From: Amaranthus tricolor
Taxonomy: Eukaryota; Streptophyta; Magnoliopsida; Caryophyllales; Amaranthaceae
Length of the DNA stretch: 64,000 nt
Assembly (NCBI RefSeq): GCF_026212465.1
Contig: NC_080057.1
Span: forward strand, 18,743,560 to 18,807,559
Reading direction: 5' to 3'
The number at the start of each line of letters is the position of its first letter. The stretch's first letter is position 1. The translations under genes and the position numbers were made by a program. The notes under the pieces are model-generated. The model searched no databases. It was not told the origin of the DNA and saw only the letters and a program-made list of their open reading frames with translations. This document shows, in pieces, positions 11,442 through 24,887 of the stretch.

Positions 11442-12542
11442 TGTAGAAACGTTTAGAGATAATAAGAGGAGAGATGAATTGTTGTTTGATAAGTTTAAGC
11501 GTTTTTGCCCTACTTTTACGGAATTAAAAACTTGAACTTAATAACTTAGAAAGGGACAACACAAATTTACATGGAAACCTTTTAGGCCTAAATAGAAGGA
11601 AAAACCACGACCCTCCGGGATTTCAAATTCTCCACTATGTTTTAGGCAATTCATTACAATGTAATAAAACAAACAAACCTAGGCAAACTTGAGTTTCTTA
11701 TTAAACTCAATTCTCTTTCTCTTTCTCTTTCTCTTTCTCTCGCTTCACACGAAGCTCAAGCTTCCTCTATGAAGCTCTCTTTCTCCCCTAGACTTCCCCA
11801 AGTCTAGTTACAATAATTCTCTCAAATACCCTTTTAAAAAGATCAAAACCTAAGGATAAAATTAATGAGAGAAAATGCACAAGAATAACCGGTAAAACAA
11901 CTTCCTTTTATATAGGAAATTCACGTAGCTTAGTAAAGAAAATAATTACCCACTTCACTCCTCAATCCTAAAATTAAGGAGGAATAAGTAAAACTTGTTT
12001 TCCAAGTAATAAAAACTACGATTTTTATTTTCTAAATAAGGCAAGTTAATTTTTCTTAAATAAAACCTAATAATTCAAGCCTATTAACGTGGAGAAAAAT
12101 TTGAAGTTTTCTCCACGGTTATTAAAAATAATTATAACTAAAATTCCTTTGCCAACTAGCTCAAGAATATAATTATGCACCAAATTAATCTTATCCATAC
12201 ATCAACTAAGAAAAACTATAAAATACTTTCTTCGGAACTTTTCCATTCACGCTAATTCTTCCAGACTTGAATCTTGGGAACAGGGCACTGTCTCCATTCA
12301 TCAACATGTATCGTCAGATTATCAACTTAAGAACAGTAGACCTCCTTTCTAAATTTGACATCCTACACTGATTTTCCTATCTAACTTCCTTGGATATTTT
12401 AGACACGTACAAAGTCCATAGACCAAGTCTTAGGTACTATCAACGATCCTTATTAAGACCGGATATCGACCTACACACAATCTCTCAAATACAATTGTTT
12501 ATATCAAATATAGTCATCATCAAAACCTATAAGGGCCTAACA
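11442..12542 (+). mobile_element. Solo LTR, family A (copy 1)
   Basis: About 1.1 kb starting TGTAGAAAC and ending GGCCTAACA, flanked by the perfect 5-bp duplication TAAAT (11437-11441 and 12543-12547). It shares blocks with the solo LTR at 45565-46700: 'ttttacggaatta', 'aaaaaccacgaccc', 'gggatttcaaa', a ctttct-rich tract and 'catcatcaaaacct' near the end. No internal region or second LTR is present, so it is the product of LTR-LTR recombination. The length and the 'catggaaacc ... aaaaaccacga' phrase recall SIRE/Maximus copia LTRs; that is an inference. Confidence 0.85.
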
Positions 12543-12547
12543 TAAAT

Positions 12548-14030
12548 TATTAATAAAAAATCTAAACTGAACTTTAAGATAAGATGTAGTGCAAGAATAA
12601 GAGACCAACAACATAAAGTCTTTGATGAATGGCCAAAAAGTGAAACGATTTTGAGAAGTAAATGGAATTCATCGAGTAATCTTTGCTTTCAATTAGTGAC
12701 TTTTTAATTTATGAATTTAATTTAATTAATATAACTAATGTCTTATGAGTTTGAAATCAATTTTGGGTAAATCAAATTTGGATATGTATAGGTATTATTG
12801 CTGAAAATATTATAAATATTTTGAGGTTGAAAATTCATTTACAAGGTGAATGAAAATCTGAAGTTTAACATTAATTAATTGTCTGCAACTTTTTGGAAGA
12901 AGAGTAGAAGACATTGGTGAAAGTATGTTACACTGAGAAATGAAAGGTTAGACATTAACAATGGTTGAGATTCCCAAGCATCAATTAATAGGAGGAAAAT
13001 TCCCATGTTGGTTAATGTTCTTTCTACGTGAATTACATGGTTGTTATTTAGGCCCTTCACTAACTTTTCCTTAGGGTCGTTTTCCACCTTAATTCTGTCT
13101 GAAGTTTTTTTGGCCTTAGGAAGTTGCCCTTCTTGCCCACCCTTAGGGTTGGCATTGTAAACAACATTGAAGTGTGATAAAATGATTGTTGAGGTATTGA
13201 AGAGGGACCTTAAGTGTATGTCTTAGGTTTGAAAGATACACTAGTGTTCTGATCTGGATTTTCAATTTTAACTCGAATTTAACGGTTACAAGGATGGTAA
13301 GAAAATCGATTTTGGAGCTTGTATACTCATTAGGTGATATAACAAGTAGTTGATAATCTTCATTACAAGATGTGAAAGCCATGTCTACGAGCAAAGCCAA
13401 TTTTATTGTAGTTGCGGAGTAATTTGAAGAAAAAAGTTGTTGAAGGGTCTCATAGGGAACATTTGTCCCAGCTTGGGATTGGTGAATGTGCATTGCGCAT
13501 TGTGCATTGTTTTAATCAATGTATGATCATTTGGCAAAGAATCAAAACACATTTAATAGAATAACAAAATACATAGACATTAATTATTACTTCATTTAAG
13601 ATGGGATCAAGATGTAGGGATTAAGCTTGATAAAGTTTGCAACGGAAGATAACCAGACGAATATAACTAAGACTTTTCCAACCAATGTAGGGATTAGTAT
13701 TTCATCTTATTTGTCATAGAGCTTTTAGAGGGCTTTTGAACATTTTCATGTGATTTACACATGTAGAGGTAAAAGTGTTAGGTGGTTTGTGTTGATCTTA
13801 GTTGATGGTGTAAAGGATATATATGTAGGTTATAAAGACGTAGCTTTTTGGAATAAAGTCAATTCGGAAATTCTTATATGTGCTTTGAGTCGGTGGTCGA
13901 TCATTTATGAGCGAAGATTGTATTTTACTTACTTACATAGGCTATGTATGATAAGTGATTTGGGGATCCAAAAGAAGCAATTAAAAAGGATAAGCAAAAA
14001 TTCAATGGTTTGGAGGTATAATGGAAGCCG
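12548..14030. other. Intergenic, no gene recognised
   Basis: Open frames at 12875-13087 and 13143-13493 (minus) and 13750-14088 (plus) show no family motif, and the longest (about 115 codons) ends in Ile/Leu/Thr-rich sequence. The 13480-13510 stretch has the short direct repeat 'tgcgcattgtgcattg'. Confidence 0.35.
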
Positions 14031-14034
14031 AGTC

Positions 14035-14250
14035 GACTTGTGTGCTCTGAACAGACTGCTTGTTCGAGCCATGATAGTGCTTGTTTGAGCAGTGTCTCTG
14101 CCAACCTTCTGACTACTGCACATATGGGTGCTCGTTCGATTATCATATTGCTCGTTTGAGCACTGGTGCTTAGAAGGTACTGACATGTTCTGATCTTCTT
14201 GCTCGTTGAAGGCACTTTGGATTATTCACTTGCCTCGTTCAAGGCACATC
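14035..14250. repeat. Cluster of gctcgttcgagc-like motifs
   Basis: Six or so imperfect copies of a self-complementary gctcgtt(c/t)gagca core are spaced 25-45 bp apart (for example 'gcttgttcgagcca', 'gctcgtttgagcac', 'cctcgttcaaggca'). This is a repeat cluster of unknown class, and similar in style to the guanine-rich repeats inside LTRs. Confidence 0.4.
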
Positions 14251-15286
14251 TACAGAACCAAAACTGATGCGATTCCCTTATTAATCTCATCATTCATCAT
14301 GCTATCTTAATTCACATGTTTAAGAGCCTCCATCAATACACTCATAACTTAATGCATTGAACTAAACTTAAACACCATCAGAAACATCCACTTTAAGTCA
14401 TACACATAATCACCATATTAACGCACACACACATTATGACATCCATAGGATTCCATTTCTATGCACACACTAATTTATAATCTTGGATGTGCACTCATGT
14501 CACAATATTCCTTCAACATGAACGCCAACTTAGCACTAGTAAACCGAAAATTTTACGACTTTGCTTTATTTTTGTTTTTAAGTCTAATGTACATAACTTT
14601 AGGGGTATGTACTATAAATACTTCCCAATTCAACGAGATCCGTTACATCCTATTTCTAAGTATTATTTTCTTTCTCAATTAGTTATCTGACTTGAGTTGA
14701 GACTTGGGAGAAAGTAGTCCATATTGAGTGAAAGTCATTACATTTTGTTGTTGTTTAATTGCTTTGATTTTACATGTTTGTCTTTAAATTTTAAATTTTC
14801 CAATTTCCCAAATGAAGACCCTAAGAGGAACTATATGTTAATCTTGCTCATTTTAAAATTTATTGTATACATTCACAACACAAACTAACAACATTTTCTC
14901 TTACATATATTAGTGAAAATATGACATCGTGGTTAATAAAATTTAAGAAGTATGAGTTAATAATTTAAATTGCAATAAGCTTTCTATTCAGAGAAATTCA
15001 AAACTAAAAAGATTTGTATTTCCGGATTTGTAAGAAGGAAGTTTCGTGTAATTTGGCATGAAATTTCCAATAGATCGTTAGTACTAAAAAGATTAATAAT
15101 TGCCACTCTTAAGTTCAGAGACGACAACATAATGACATTATATACAAATAGGGATGTTGTTATGGGCCATGGCATTAATTTGAGGTGATCTCTTTTGGAT
15201 TGGGTAAAAATTATATTTTATGTTCACATTTGTTTTCTGATCGTTGTAAATTCACTTTTAAAGTTATTTCAAAGTCAGATTGGTTG
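14251..15286. other. Intergenic, nothing recognised
   Basis: A+T-rich sequence with a short cacacac run near 14424-14432. The open frames are short and hydrophobic without features. Confidence 0.4.
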
Positions 15287-15763
15287 TATTTTTTCCGTTT
15301 TATTACATTTGCTCCATTAGACTTTTTACGTAATGCAATGTGTTATATAGATTGTTTATATAATGAATTATACACATTTAAAAATTATAAAGTTAATATT
15401 ATGAAAGTATGAAATTAAACGATTCAAACAAGATCCTATTATACTGAAGTGTTTGATTCTTAACTCTTTGCTTAACTTTTTGGCTTGTTGGCCCACTTTT
15501 TCTCTAATAACTAGCTAACAATCAATACTCAAATTTACCAAACATGCATTTCCATAAACATTTAGCCTTTTCAGCTAACTTGAAAGCCAACAAAAACAGC
15601 CAACATTTTGAGTTCGTTAAACAAGCCAACTAAAAAAGCCAACAACCAGCAACCAACAGTCAATTACCAAACACCCACTATATTTTTTCTTACTCATTAT
15701 TCGCAATATATAAAATACATTTGAATGATGAATAATGTAAGGAGTATTTCAAAATAAAAAAAT
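15287..15763. mobile_element. Stowaway-like MITE split by a second MITE
   Basis: The outer element is the same family as 19777-20038. Shared text includes 'aatgtgttat', 'gaattatacac', 'aaaaattata' and 'aatattatgaaagtatg'. It begins tattttttccgt. The copy is interrupted at about 15446-15678 by a second element. That element's ends are gaagtgtttgattcttaac and, on the reverse strand, gtgggtgtttggtaattgac. Its interior repeats 'agccaac' and 'gttggc' in opposite halves. Confidence 0.55.
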
Positions 15764-17230
15764 TACAAAATTAAGTAAATATCAGATAAAGTCTATATTA
15801 AACACCTCTATATACAATCACAATTATTGGAAAATCAAATAATATTTCTAAAAAATGAGAAGCTTCCTACAGACTTTTCATACTTATAAGTGACAAAACT
15901 TACGATAATTGATCTCTTATCAATTACTCCCTTTATTTTCAATTATTCTTCCTATTTATTTTTTTTTGCAGATCTCAGTATAAATTTTAAAATCAAATAA
16001 TTTTAATTGTAAGTTTTTTTAGATTCCAAAAATTTGATATTTAGAATATATATTGAGACGAATCTAACAAGATCTCATATGGATATGTTTTTTCTTATAG
16101 ATCGATGAGAAATCGTATTCAAAATTTCACACAAATTCACAAATTTTATTTGAGAAGAATATATAAGTTATAATAACGAAGAGATTATACATGATGCTTT
16201 TTCTCAAATTAAATCGGATAAGATTTCATACTTTGATGGCAAAACAAAATTTAATTCATAATTTGATAAAATAAATTACTTCCTTCAATCAGTTTCATTT
16301 TCCTCTATTTAATTTTAATAGAAATTGAAATTTTATGTGAAAATAATTATGAAATTGATTGTGAAAATATTAATTTTTTGAATGAAACGTTTAATATATT
16401 GAAAAAGTAAAATGATAATCAACATTAAAAATGTAAGATTAAAGTTAGTTAGAAAACTTATATGAGGATTGTAAACACTGAATTTCTTAAAACCAAATTT
16501 AGTTAAAAATATATGAAGATTACAAATATTATAAAATTTAATATAACAAAGAATAAAATTAATTTAATCCAACTGATACTTCTATTATAGAAGTATAATA
16601 TACTTCAATAATATTCCACAACAAAAGAACATTTAAAACGGCTCATTTTAATTAATGAAAAAAAAAATCAAAGAGAAATTAAGAGAGTACAATTATTTAA
16701 AACCCTTTTAGTTGTTGTCTTGTTGGTATTAAAAAATTATAATGAGAACAATTTATTGGGTAGATTTTCATAAATGTATCATATTATTTTCATGGTAATT
16801 AATGATACTTTAATTATAAAAAAATTAAATAATAATATATTAAAAATAATTTTGTGAAGAAATCACTGGTGCAAATTTGGTCTGTTGCAACACATGTCAA
16901 AAGTGTTTCATCTAAGTGTATAATGCAACACTTCTCAAAACTGTTGTTCTAATTTACTATAGGCATGCTCAAAAAAAGTTCGACAAGCTTACGATCCGTC
17001 GACCCGCCAACCCGAATTATAAAGGGCGGGTCATTTAAAAAAAATGATAAAGTTAGGGTTGGATATCTGAACTGTCTTAATCTAATTGGCTAATGGGTCG
17101 CAAAATGAGAATAAGCATAACTATTAAAATTGTCAATAACAAAATTACACAAACATTTAAATGCCATTACCAATATTTAATACCGACTGTCAAAAGGGCA
17201 GTTGATGTGCAAAGACTTGATTGTATTATT
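15764..17230. other. A+T-rich intergenic region
   Basis: No coding potential. A possible transposon end lies at 16866-16895 (cactggtgcaaatttggtc, CACTA-like). A GC-rich patch with 'gacccgccaacccg' lies near 17001-17014 and recalls hAT subterminal motifs. Neither has a partner end. Confidence 0.35.
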
Positions 17231-17237
17231 GATTCCT

Positions 17238-17245
17238 TATAAATA
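17238..17245 (+). promoter_or_regulatory. TATA box of small secreted protein gene
   Basis: tataaata sits 116 bp before the ATG at 17354, giving a leader of roughly 80-85 nt. Confidence 0.5.
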
Positions 17246-17353
17246 GGACTACTAGCTATCTTGAGGAATACAAGTGCGAGATAGAAAACGTTGAAGCTTT
17301 AGCTTAACCATTCATTTATTAATAATTCATATTTCTAAGCAAATAATACGCAA

Positions 17354-19006
17354 ATGGAGAGGAATTCATACGAGAATTTTACTGTGGTGATGTTATTATT
17401 ACTAACCATCCTATGTTCAACAGGTAAGTATTTATTAATTAAAGTAATAATCTCTTTATTAATCATGATATTCTCTCTTATTCTAGTACTTGATCTCTTT
17501 TATTCTCTATATACTAGTCTGCAATGAACTCTAACGTAGTCTTACTCCATGTTTTATCCTTAGACTAAATTAAATCATAAATTCTTAATGATTGGGTAGA
17601 GATGTTCAATTGGGCCGTTAGATTGGTTTTAACTTTTAAGTAAGGTGTTTTGGATCAGGTTAAAATTGAGTGTACGTTGACATTGATTTTTTCATTATTG
17701 TAGATTCATTTTTTAAGTCAGGTTAAAATTGGATTGTTTTTACGAAATCGAGTAAATATCGGAGTAAAATCTATTTTGAACACCTCTATAATTGGTTTCC
17801 AAAACTTAAAATAAATAACAAATTCTTATTTGAGACGGTCTCACCTTGGAACGCTTGTTGTACATAAATAGCCCAATAATATAAATTATAAAAATATGAA
17901 TTTTTTTTTTTGAGATTGTCTCACCGAAAGACAGTCTCTTACGATAGTAACTAAAAATTAATTTTTTTTAAAAGCAGATTTTTTAAGTTTAACATTATTA
18001 TTGGGTGCTTAGATACTAGGAGTATATTCTAATTATTAGTTTGTGTTAAAGATATAATTTTTGCGGAGGTTATATGCCGTTTTTAAATTTTTGTACATTT
18101 CAAGCAATTTTTTTATAAGAAAAACCATCCTCTTATTTTTGATAATAGAATAACCCAGGGGAGCAAAGTATTCCGAAACTATGTTTATATTTATAAATTT
18201 TTAAATTGATGAATATATAGTGTATATTAAATTCTAAGAATTATCACCAAGTACTATAAATATTAGTGAGATAAAGTGTACTAAACATACAAAGTCCAAA
18301 GGGATCAAAGAGAAGGATAAAACATAAATTTGAACAAAAAAAATGGCCTTTCTTATTCTTTGATCAATAAGCATTAGATTCTATTCCTGTTCAACTTTGA
18401 TTATGGAGTTACAAGTGACTTAATAGTGTGAATAATGCTCATGAATACTATAGTTATAATGATATTGATTGATGGTCATTAAACTTGATTATCAATTGCT
18501 GATTAAATGTCCATGACCCTTTGGTATACTTGAACTAGTACAAGGGGCTTGAGGAAGGATGTCACTTACACCAATTTTCTAAATTCTTTATCCTTGCTTT
18601 TTTCTCTTATTTGTGTTCTTTCAAAAGAGTTATAAACTTCTTGTTAGAACTTACAAAGTTTATAATTCACCAAACACTTTGTTATTAAGTAACATACCCT
18701 AAGTACTAAGGGTGTGTTGTGTTGTTTGTATCTCGTTGTGAATTTCTAAATCTCAACCCAAGCACCTTTGTGGGGAAAATATCACAAAAGAAAAGTGATT
18801 ACACGCCTACAACAAGTATTAAGTTTTCGGGTAACGGTTGTCGTTACAAACTTCATCTTCAAGTTTTTTTTTAGTGTTATTTTGTAAGTTTTATTTAGCC
18901 AGATCAACAAAGAGAAAATACAAATCTTAATTGTAATTTGTATTTTGCATTATTATATTCTTAATATAAATTTGAGGCCCTTCATAATTAAACTAAAATA
19001 AAAACT

Positions 19007-19097
<91 letters not shown>

Positions 19098-19355
19098 TAA
19101 ATAAGAAGGAATTTAAAATGAGAAGGATGAGAATGATTTTTTGTTAGTCACTATAAATGCAAAAAAGGATACTATGTTATGAATTAAGAAATTTCTTCAT
19201 ATTTATAACATCGTATTATTTTTTTTTATAAGATAGTGACTTTTACAATTAAGTTTTTTTTGCTCGTTCATGACTTAGATATTTTTATCTTATTCAAATT
19301 AAGGATGTAGAATGTTTCTTATCCTTCTCATTTTGAACACCCATCTTAATAGATC

Positions 19356-19395
<40 letters not shown>

Positions 19396-20691
19396 TAAAT
19401 TTATAGTACTATAATTAAATAAAATTGCAATTCAATTTCTAACTTCATTAATATTACATTTATAAACATAACTTAAATTAATTTGTTAAAAGTTAAATTT
19501 CCATCTCTAACATTAAAAAGGAAGAGAAAAAAAGGTTATGGTTAGTGAAAAATAATTAAAAAAAACTGTAAAAGTTGTAAGGATTGAAAATTAAGATATA
19601 AAATATTAATTATTTTTAGTAGTTATCGATGTTTAGTGAATGAGTGAAAATTAAATACTGTAAGAGATTATGTTTGGGATTAAAAGGATTGCTTTGGAAA
19701 TGGATAAAGAAATGAGAGAAAAAAATGTAATCAATAAGATTTGATCCTAATCTACCTCATTAACATATTATTTTAATACTTTCTCCGTTCCACTATACGT
19801 GCTACATTTGATTTTTTACACAATCCAATGTGTTATTTTGATCATTTATTTATTGAATTATACACGTCTAAAAATTATAAAAAGTTAATATTATGAAAGT
19901 ATGCGATTAGACGATGCAAACAAGATTCCATTTGACTATATTTTCAATTATACATTAGGTACGATATATAAAATAAACTTGAACGATAAATAGTGTTAAT
20001 AATACTTATGTAGCGAGTATTTCAGAACAGAGAAAGTATAATTTTTTTTTCCATATGGGGCTTTTTCAATTTGGAGGGCTTGTGCAGCTGAACACCCCTT
20101 ACCCCATAAGAACCGCCTATAGAATAACCTACGTTTCAGATTGTATGATTATTAATATATTTATGCAGTGTTTAATATGTAATTATTCTAATATGATCAA
20201 GTAAAATCTGCTGGGGTAAAATAAAACATAATGTATTATGCACAACATTTATCCTTATTAATTACGGGTATTAGTGCTATTTATATCTCATTTTATAGAA
20301 TTTTTTTTTCTTGAAAGTTTTATTAATTGCGCATATTCTTCCTGCCCTCTCCCTTACACAAGGAAATATGGGTATAATTTGTTTGCTACTCACTTTTAAA
20401 ATTTTGACTTTTACAGGTGTTGCAGCAAGAAGGATACCAAAAGATAATACTCCAAAAGGAAGTCGAGTTTATACATTGGGATTCGAATTAATATTAAGAG
20501 GAGAAGTGGAGATACAAAAGGATATTCAACCAGATTACAAAGCTATTCCTAATTTGTTGTTAGGAGAATTGTCAAGTAAACATGAAAAATCTGATAAAAT
20601 TGAACCATACAGTAAAGGAATGGTGCTAAGAGATAATGAAGTCAACACCAACAACAACAACAACGAGTTACTCCACTATGGAAACATTTGA
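17354..20691 (+). CDS. Small, probably secreted protein of unknown function, two exons
   Basis: Exon 1 is 17354-17423 and ends acag/gtaagt; exon 2 is 20417-20691 and starts after ttttacag. The join is phase 1 and gives 114 residues. Residues 1-26 look like a signal peptide: a short polar start, then the core VVMLLLLTILCSTG, then VAA before RR. The mature part begins RRIPKDNTPKGSRVYTL and contains FELILRGEVEIQKD. It has no Cys and ends in an Asn run (residues near 101-107). The RxIPKD start recalls plant small cell-wall proteins, but the rest does not match, so I name no family. A TATA box precedes it. The 2993-bp intron holds (TA)n, (CA)n and a MITE. The start was chosen because the hydrophobic core directly joins exon 2 in frame. 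Peptide precursor or cell-wall protein are both possible. Confidence 0.6.
19011..19094. repeat. (AT)n microsatellite
   Basis: About 42 uninterrupted at units in the intron of the small secreted protein gene. Confidence 0.95.
19359..19394. repeat. (CA)n microsatellite
   Basis: 18 ca units in the same intron. Confidence 0.95.
19777..20038. mobile_element. Stowaway-like MITE (about 262 bp)
   Basis: The left end tactttctccgttcc and the reverse complement of the right end tactttctctgttct are matching inverted repeats flanked by TA. The 'ctccgttcc' type of end is typical of Tc1/mariner-related Stowaway MITEs in plants. It lies in the intron of the small secreted protein gene and is the same family as the element at 15287. 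Confidence 0.7.
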
Positions 20692-21108
20692 ACCTCACTT
20701 GGCGTTGGCGTTTCGTCTTTAAGTTACTCCAATTCTCATTTTTTATTTCATATATTAAGTATTTATATTTACAAATAATATTATATATTATTTGATTCCA
20801 TAATTTTTAATTTGGTAGATTTTGAACCGGATCTAGTAAAATATTTTGTATATTCTTCCGTATTTGTTGAAGAGAATTAGTATTTTTTGATTAAGTGTAA
20901 TTATTATATAATAATGAGGTGAATTATGTTTGGATTTAAAAATACATTCGATTGATTTAGCTGATTATAGTATTTTGCTAGAAACCAACTATAATTATCT
21001 AATAGGAATAGTTTACTATTTTTATTATCAGATTCGATGAGGTTACACATAAAAGTATCAATCAAATAAAAGTACACCAATAGCATAGAACACTCATTAG
21101 TTTATTAA

Positions 21109-21111
<3 letters not shown>
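20692..21111. other. Downstream region of small secreted protein gene
   Basis: The 3' flank is A+T-rich. No canonical aataaa was pinpointed with confidence, and no other gene is seen. Confidence 0.35.

Positions 21112-21169
<58 letters not shown>
21112..21169. repeat. (TA)n microsatellite
   Basis: About 29 uninterrupted ta units. Confidence 0.95.
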
Positions 21170-21172
<3 letters not shown>

Positions 21173-23555
21173 AGATGAATTAATGTCTGTTAATTATTTT
21201 CTTTTATGTTTTTACTAATAAGCTGCTTATATGGGTCAGTCTCACGATGAGACAGTCTCACAAGACTTGTTAAATTTTAAATACAATATACCATAAATGG
21301 AAATGGAATAAAATAAATTAAGTGACCTGATAAAAAAAGTAGGATAAAATTACTAAGATGAGTGAGTATTTATCATTAAAAAATTTTAATATTAATTTAC
21401 AATTTTACGAATAAATTAAGTGTACTTTAAAAACATTTTTAAAAAATGCCAAGGACCACATGTTCCCGTAGGCCCCGACCTTGGTCCGACACTGGTTGTA
21501 TTTGATATTCAAAATATTTATGAAATTGTTAACGAAAAGTAAAATAAGTTTATGTAAATTATGTAATTAAGAATTAAAAAAACATACAATTTCACGCCTA
21601 AAGCAACCCAAGTTTTCGATATTCATGCTCTAAATTTGATTGTGGAATGATGTTTTGTTAGGGAATTGGTTAGTTATTGTTTGAATTGTATTTCCCAACA
21701 ATTTGATTGTAAATTGAGTTAGTAATTTGAATACGATTGCCCAATTTTCTTTTCAAAATTACTAATTTTAAGTTATTCTTATCTATATCATACTAATGAT
21801 TTAAAAGTATAAAAATTTAATAGGGTAGCTTTTCAAATACAACTTAGCTAAGAAAATATGTCCATAAAATTTAATTTAAAAAGAAAGATTACATTTAAAC
21901 GAAATAATACTTAAAATACAACTTTGCAAAAAAAAAAAAAAAAAAAAAAAAAACTCTAAAACTTAAAAAAAAAAAACTATAAAACTTAAAAAAAAAAAAA
22001 AAAAAAACTCTAAAATTTCATTCGCAAAGATAAAAATTACATAAATATCTAAGTCTTTAATTCTTCATGCTCAACATTATTGAATTCAATCATAGTTTTC
22101 CATTTTATTACTGCCTTTGTATATTTTTGTTTGTCCACTTTACTTTTTACATCACTTATTTCAAAGTAAATTTTGAGCTTTAATAAATTTTAAAAATTGT
22201 ACTGTTTAAGGATCTAACTAAGGATAGAAGTAGTTAGAGACGTTATATCTATGTTAACGATTTTTGAGCGTTTTGCCTAGTATTTCTTTTCTTCTCTTTT
22301 TAAATATTCCGCATGTTAAAAGTTACCAATATATATATAGATTTTACAAATATTTTGATTTAAACTATCCGAGTTTTAAAATCCAATATTGACTTGTTCT
22401 TAGAAAATATCTTCCCTAAAAGCGATATAATATCCTGAGTTTCTCATGTTTACATTTCAAGTGGTTTGGCACGATTTGTAGAGGCATGGGCCAGCTTCCC
22501 CTTTGATAGGAAATTATTCACTAAAAGGACAGTAAAGCAATGTATTTTCAAATCAATTGTGATATATACACGTAGTATTGAATGTAACAACATTACTAAT
22601 TCTTATAAACACTATGTAACTAATGATAATCAATTGTGCATGATTCCTTTCACACTTCTATTTCTCTTGAGAAACCTTCAAGGCTCATGCCCTCTGACTA
22701 AGTATTAAAGTTGTTTACCAAATAACATTATAAGATACTGATACATTAATAACTACTCACTTATTTTGATAGGAATAAAAATATAAAAGTAGATTTCTGT
22801 CACTTCAGAATATTGTAAATCATCCTAAATGTATGGAAATTATTTAATGACGTTCTTTTAATAAAATGTTGTTGAATATATTTTTAATATATTATGGGCT
22901 AATTTAGTTTTTTAGTTGAGTTATCAGATGTCTAGCTTATAAGATATAATCTCATTTATCTCTTATTAAGGGCAATTTATTAGAAGGGTTTGTAATACAT
23001 TCACATTTTTATCGTAAATGGCTTTTGCCTCACATTGAAGGAGGCGTAATCCATTACATAAAATAGGAGTATATTATTGGGGTTCAAGCTTCAATGGTAG
23101 AGTATTAAATTTCATGTTTTTCTTTAATATTTTCGTTGAAATCAACCGGATGTAAGTATCGTTATCTTTCTTTTTTTTTTCGTGTTTTACCTTTTCTTTG
23201 ATCTGTAATTTCAGGGTAATCAGGGAAAATCCGGGCGAATGTTATTAGAACCCCACAAACTGTAAAAGAACAAACAGAATAATAACACTTACAAGACATT
23301 TTCATAAATTCTATTTACCATATAATTAATTTTTGATGCATAAACAAAATGCACAAAATAACATATTAAAAGTTTCATATCCGAAACCCCAAACACCTTA
23401 ATGTACATCTCTACTACTGATTATAGACCACCCAAGTCCCAACCAGCAGTTGCATATATGAAGTAGAATTATTTATTTATGTATAATATATAGCTTATAT
23501 TCAGCAGTATATATAATTAGAAGTAACTCAAAATATATACTATAATCAGTGTAAA
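21170..23555. other. Intergenic, no gene recognised
   Basis: This stretch contains a 'gtctcacgatgagacagtctc' type palindromic motif at about 21238-21260, three poly-A tracts at 21927-22006 and generic A+T-rich DNA. The frame at 22466-22708 shows no family features. The last 130 bp should include the CIPK 3' UTR. Confidence 0.4.
21927..22006. repeat. Poly-A tracts
   Basis: Three A runs of 13-26 bases are separated by the repeated phrase 'ctctaaaactt'. They could be the tail of a retroposed insertion, but no body was identified upstream. Confidence 0.6.
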
Positions 23556-24887
23556 TTACTGAACTTCATGAGAAGTCTGTGATTTGGAATCATAAATTAA
23601 CTGAGAAAGTTTAGGCTTCAACTTCTTCTTCCAACAGTTATTGTAATAAACAGAATCTCCTCCTTTTTTCTTCACCTCAACAATAAACAATTCATTAGTA
23701 AGCTGGCTAATCTCAACTCTAGCAATAAAATTCCCATTTGAAGCTTGTAAGTCCACCACACAATCTTTCCTCTTAAGCAACTTCACACCCTCTGACCACG
23801 CGGCTTCACAAATAGTATCAATAATCTTATCAACAGGTAATCCCGATAAAAACTTGTCACCATCCACAATTGGATCGTAGGATTCATTAAACAATCCCGA
23901 TAAGTCGAGTCCAGAACTGAACGCGATCAAATCAAACGCGTTCAGTAATGTATTACGACTCCCCTCACTTTCCCTGCATTCCTGAGGCTGGTCTAACCTT
24001 AATTTTTCTTTTTCAATGTCATAACCATAGTTATGATTATAAAACGAAAATTCGAACTCAGGACCTTTTTCTTTAAACAAACCGCCCTTTTTAAACCAAG
24101 GATCACCAACGATCTGATCGATGGTGATCCGGGTTTTTGGATTAGTATCAAGAAGACGATGGAGAAATAATTTTAATTCCAATGACATCCATTTGGGACA
24201 TCTAAATTCACCCTTATAAATCTTTCTATACATAACCATTAAATTAGGATCATTAAAAGGCAAAAACCCAGCAGTTAGAACATACAATATAATCCCACAT
24301 GACCATACATCAATCTTAGCACCATCATACCCTTTTTTAGTCAAAATTTCAGGGGCAACATAAGCAGGGGTCCCACATAACGTATGGAGCAATCCATCAT
24401 CGGGTCGGATCTGATCCTTAACAGCACTAAGACCAAAATCAGATACCTTCAAATCACCATTTTCATCGACCAATAGATTTTCTGGTTTCAAATCGCGATG
24501 ATAAACGCCTCTAGAATGGCAGTATCCGACGGCGGATATTAGCTGTTGGAAATACTTTCGACTTAGATCTTCGCTAAATCGGCCTTTAGCGACTTTCGCG
24601 AAGAGTTCGCCGCCTTTAGCGAATTCGATGACGAAGTAAATCTTTGTCTTGCACGCTAAAACCTCGTACAAACAAACGATGTTTGGATGTCGGAGACGGC
24701 CTAAAACGGTGATTTCGCGTTTGATGTTAGACATGAGATTTGTTCCGACAATCTTCTTCTTGTTGATGATTTTGATCGCAACAATTTGGCCATTTTTGAT
24801 GTTTTTTGCGAAGTAAACTTTGGCAAATGCGCCGCAACCTAGGAGGCATCCTACCTCGTATTTACCAAAAAGTGTTCCTTTATTCAT
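23556..24887 (-). CDS. CBL-interacting protein kinase (CIPK/SnRK3), intronless
   Basis: CIPKs are Ser/Thr kinases switched on by calcium-bound CBL sensors and act on ion transport and stress responses. The intact 443-residue protein has a Gly-rich loop (G17-C-G-A-F-A-K-V24), ATP lysine K39, alpha-C E58, HRD at 130-132, DFG at 150-152, a CIPK-type activation loop with T169 and [11 protein letters not shown], then the NAF/FISL motif [10 protein letters not shown] at 316-325, which binds CBL and holds the kinase off. The C-terminal domain from about 370 fits the PP2C-interaction region. Length is normal for the family. The absence of introns places it in the intronless CIPK clade (CIPK5/11/14/25 type); the exact orthologue is not decided here. 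All catalytic residues are present. The start is chosen at [13 protein letters not shown], the usual distance before the Gly loop. Confidence 0.95.
   Translation of the reverse strand: MNKGTLFGKYEVGCLLGCGAFAKVYFAKNIKNGQIVAIKIINKKKIVGTNLMSNIKREITVLGRLRHPNIVCLYEVLACKTKIYFVIEFAKGGELFAKVAKGRFSEDLSRKYFQQLISAVGYCHSRGVYHRDLKPENLLVDENGDLKVSDFGLSAVKDQIRPDDGLLHTLCGTPAYVAPEILTKKGYDGAKIDVWSCGIILYVLTAGFLPFNDPNLMVMYRKIYKGEFRCPKWMSLELKLFLHRLLDTNPKTRITIDQIVGDPWFKKGGLFKEKGPEFEFSFYNHNYGYDIEKEKLRLDQPQECRESEGSRNTLLNAFDLIAFSSGLDLSGLFNESYDPIVDGDKFLSGLPVDKIIDTICEAAWSEGVKLLKRKDCVVDLQASNGNFIARVEISQLTNELFIVEVKKKGGDSVYYNNCWKKKLKPKLSQLIYDSKSQTSHEVQ

Noticed and set aside
23085..23115. tRNA-like 'ttcaatggtagagtatt'
   Set aside because: Resembles an A box region, but no cloverleaf, B box or 3' half follows.
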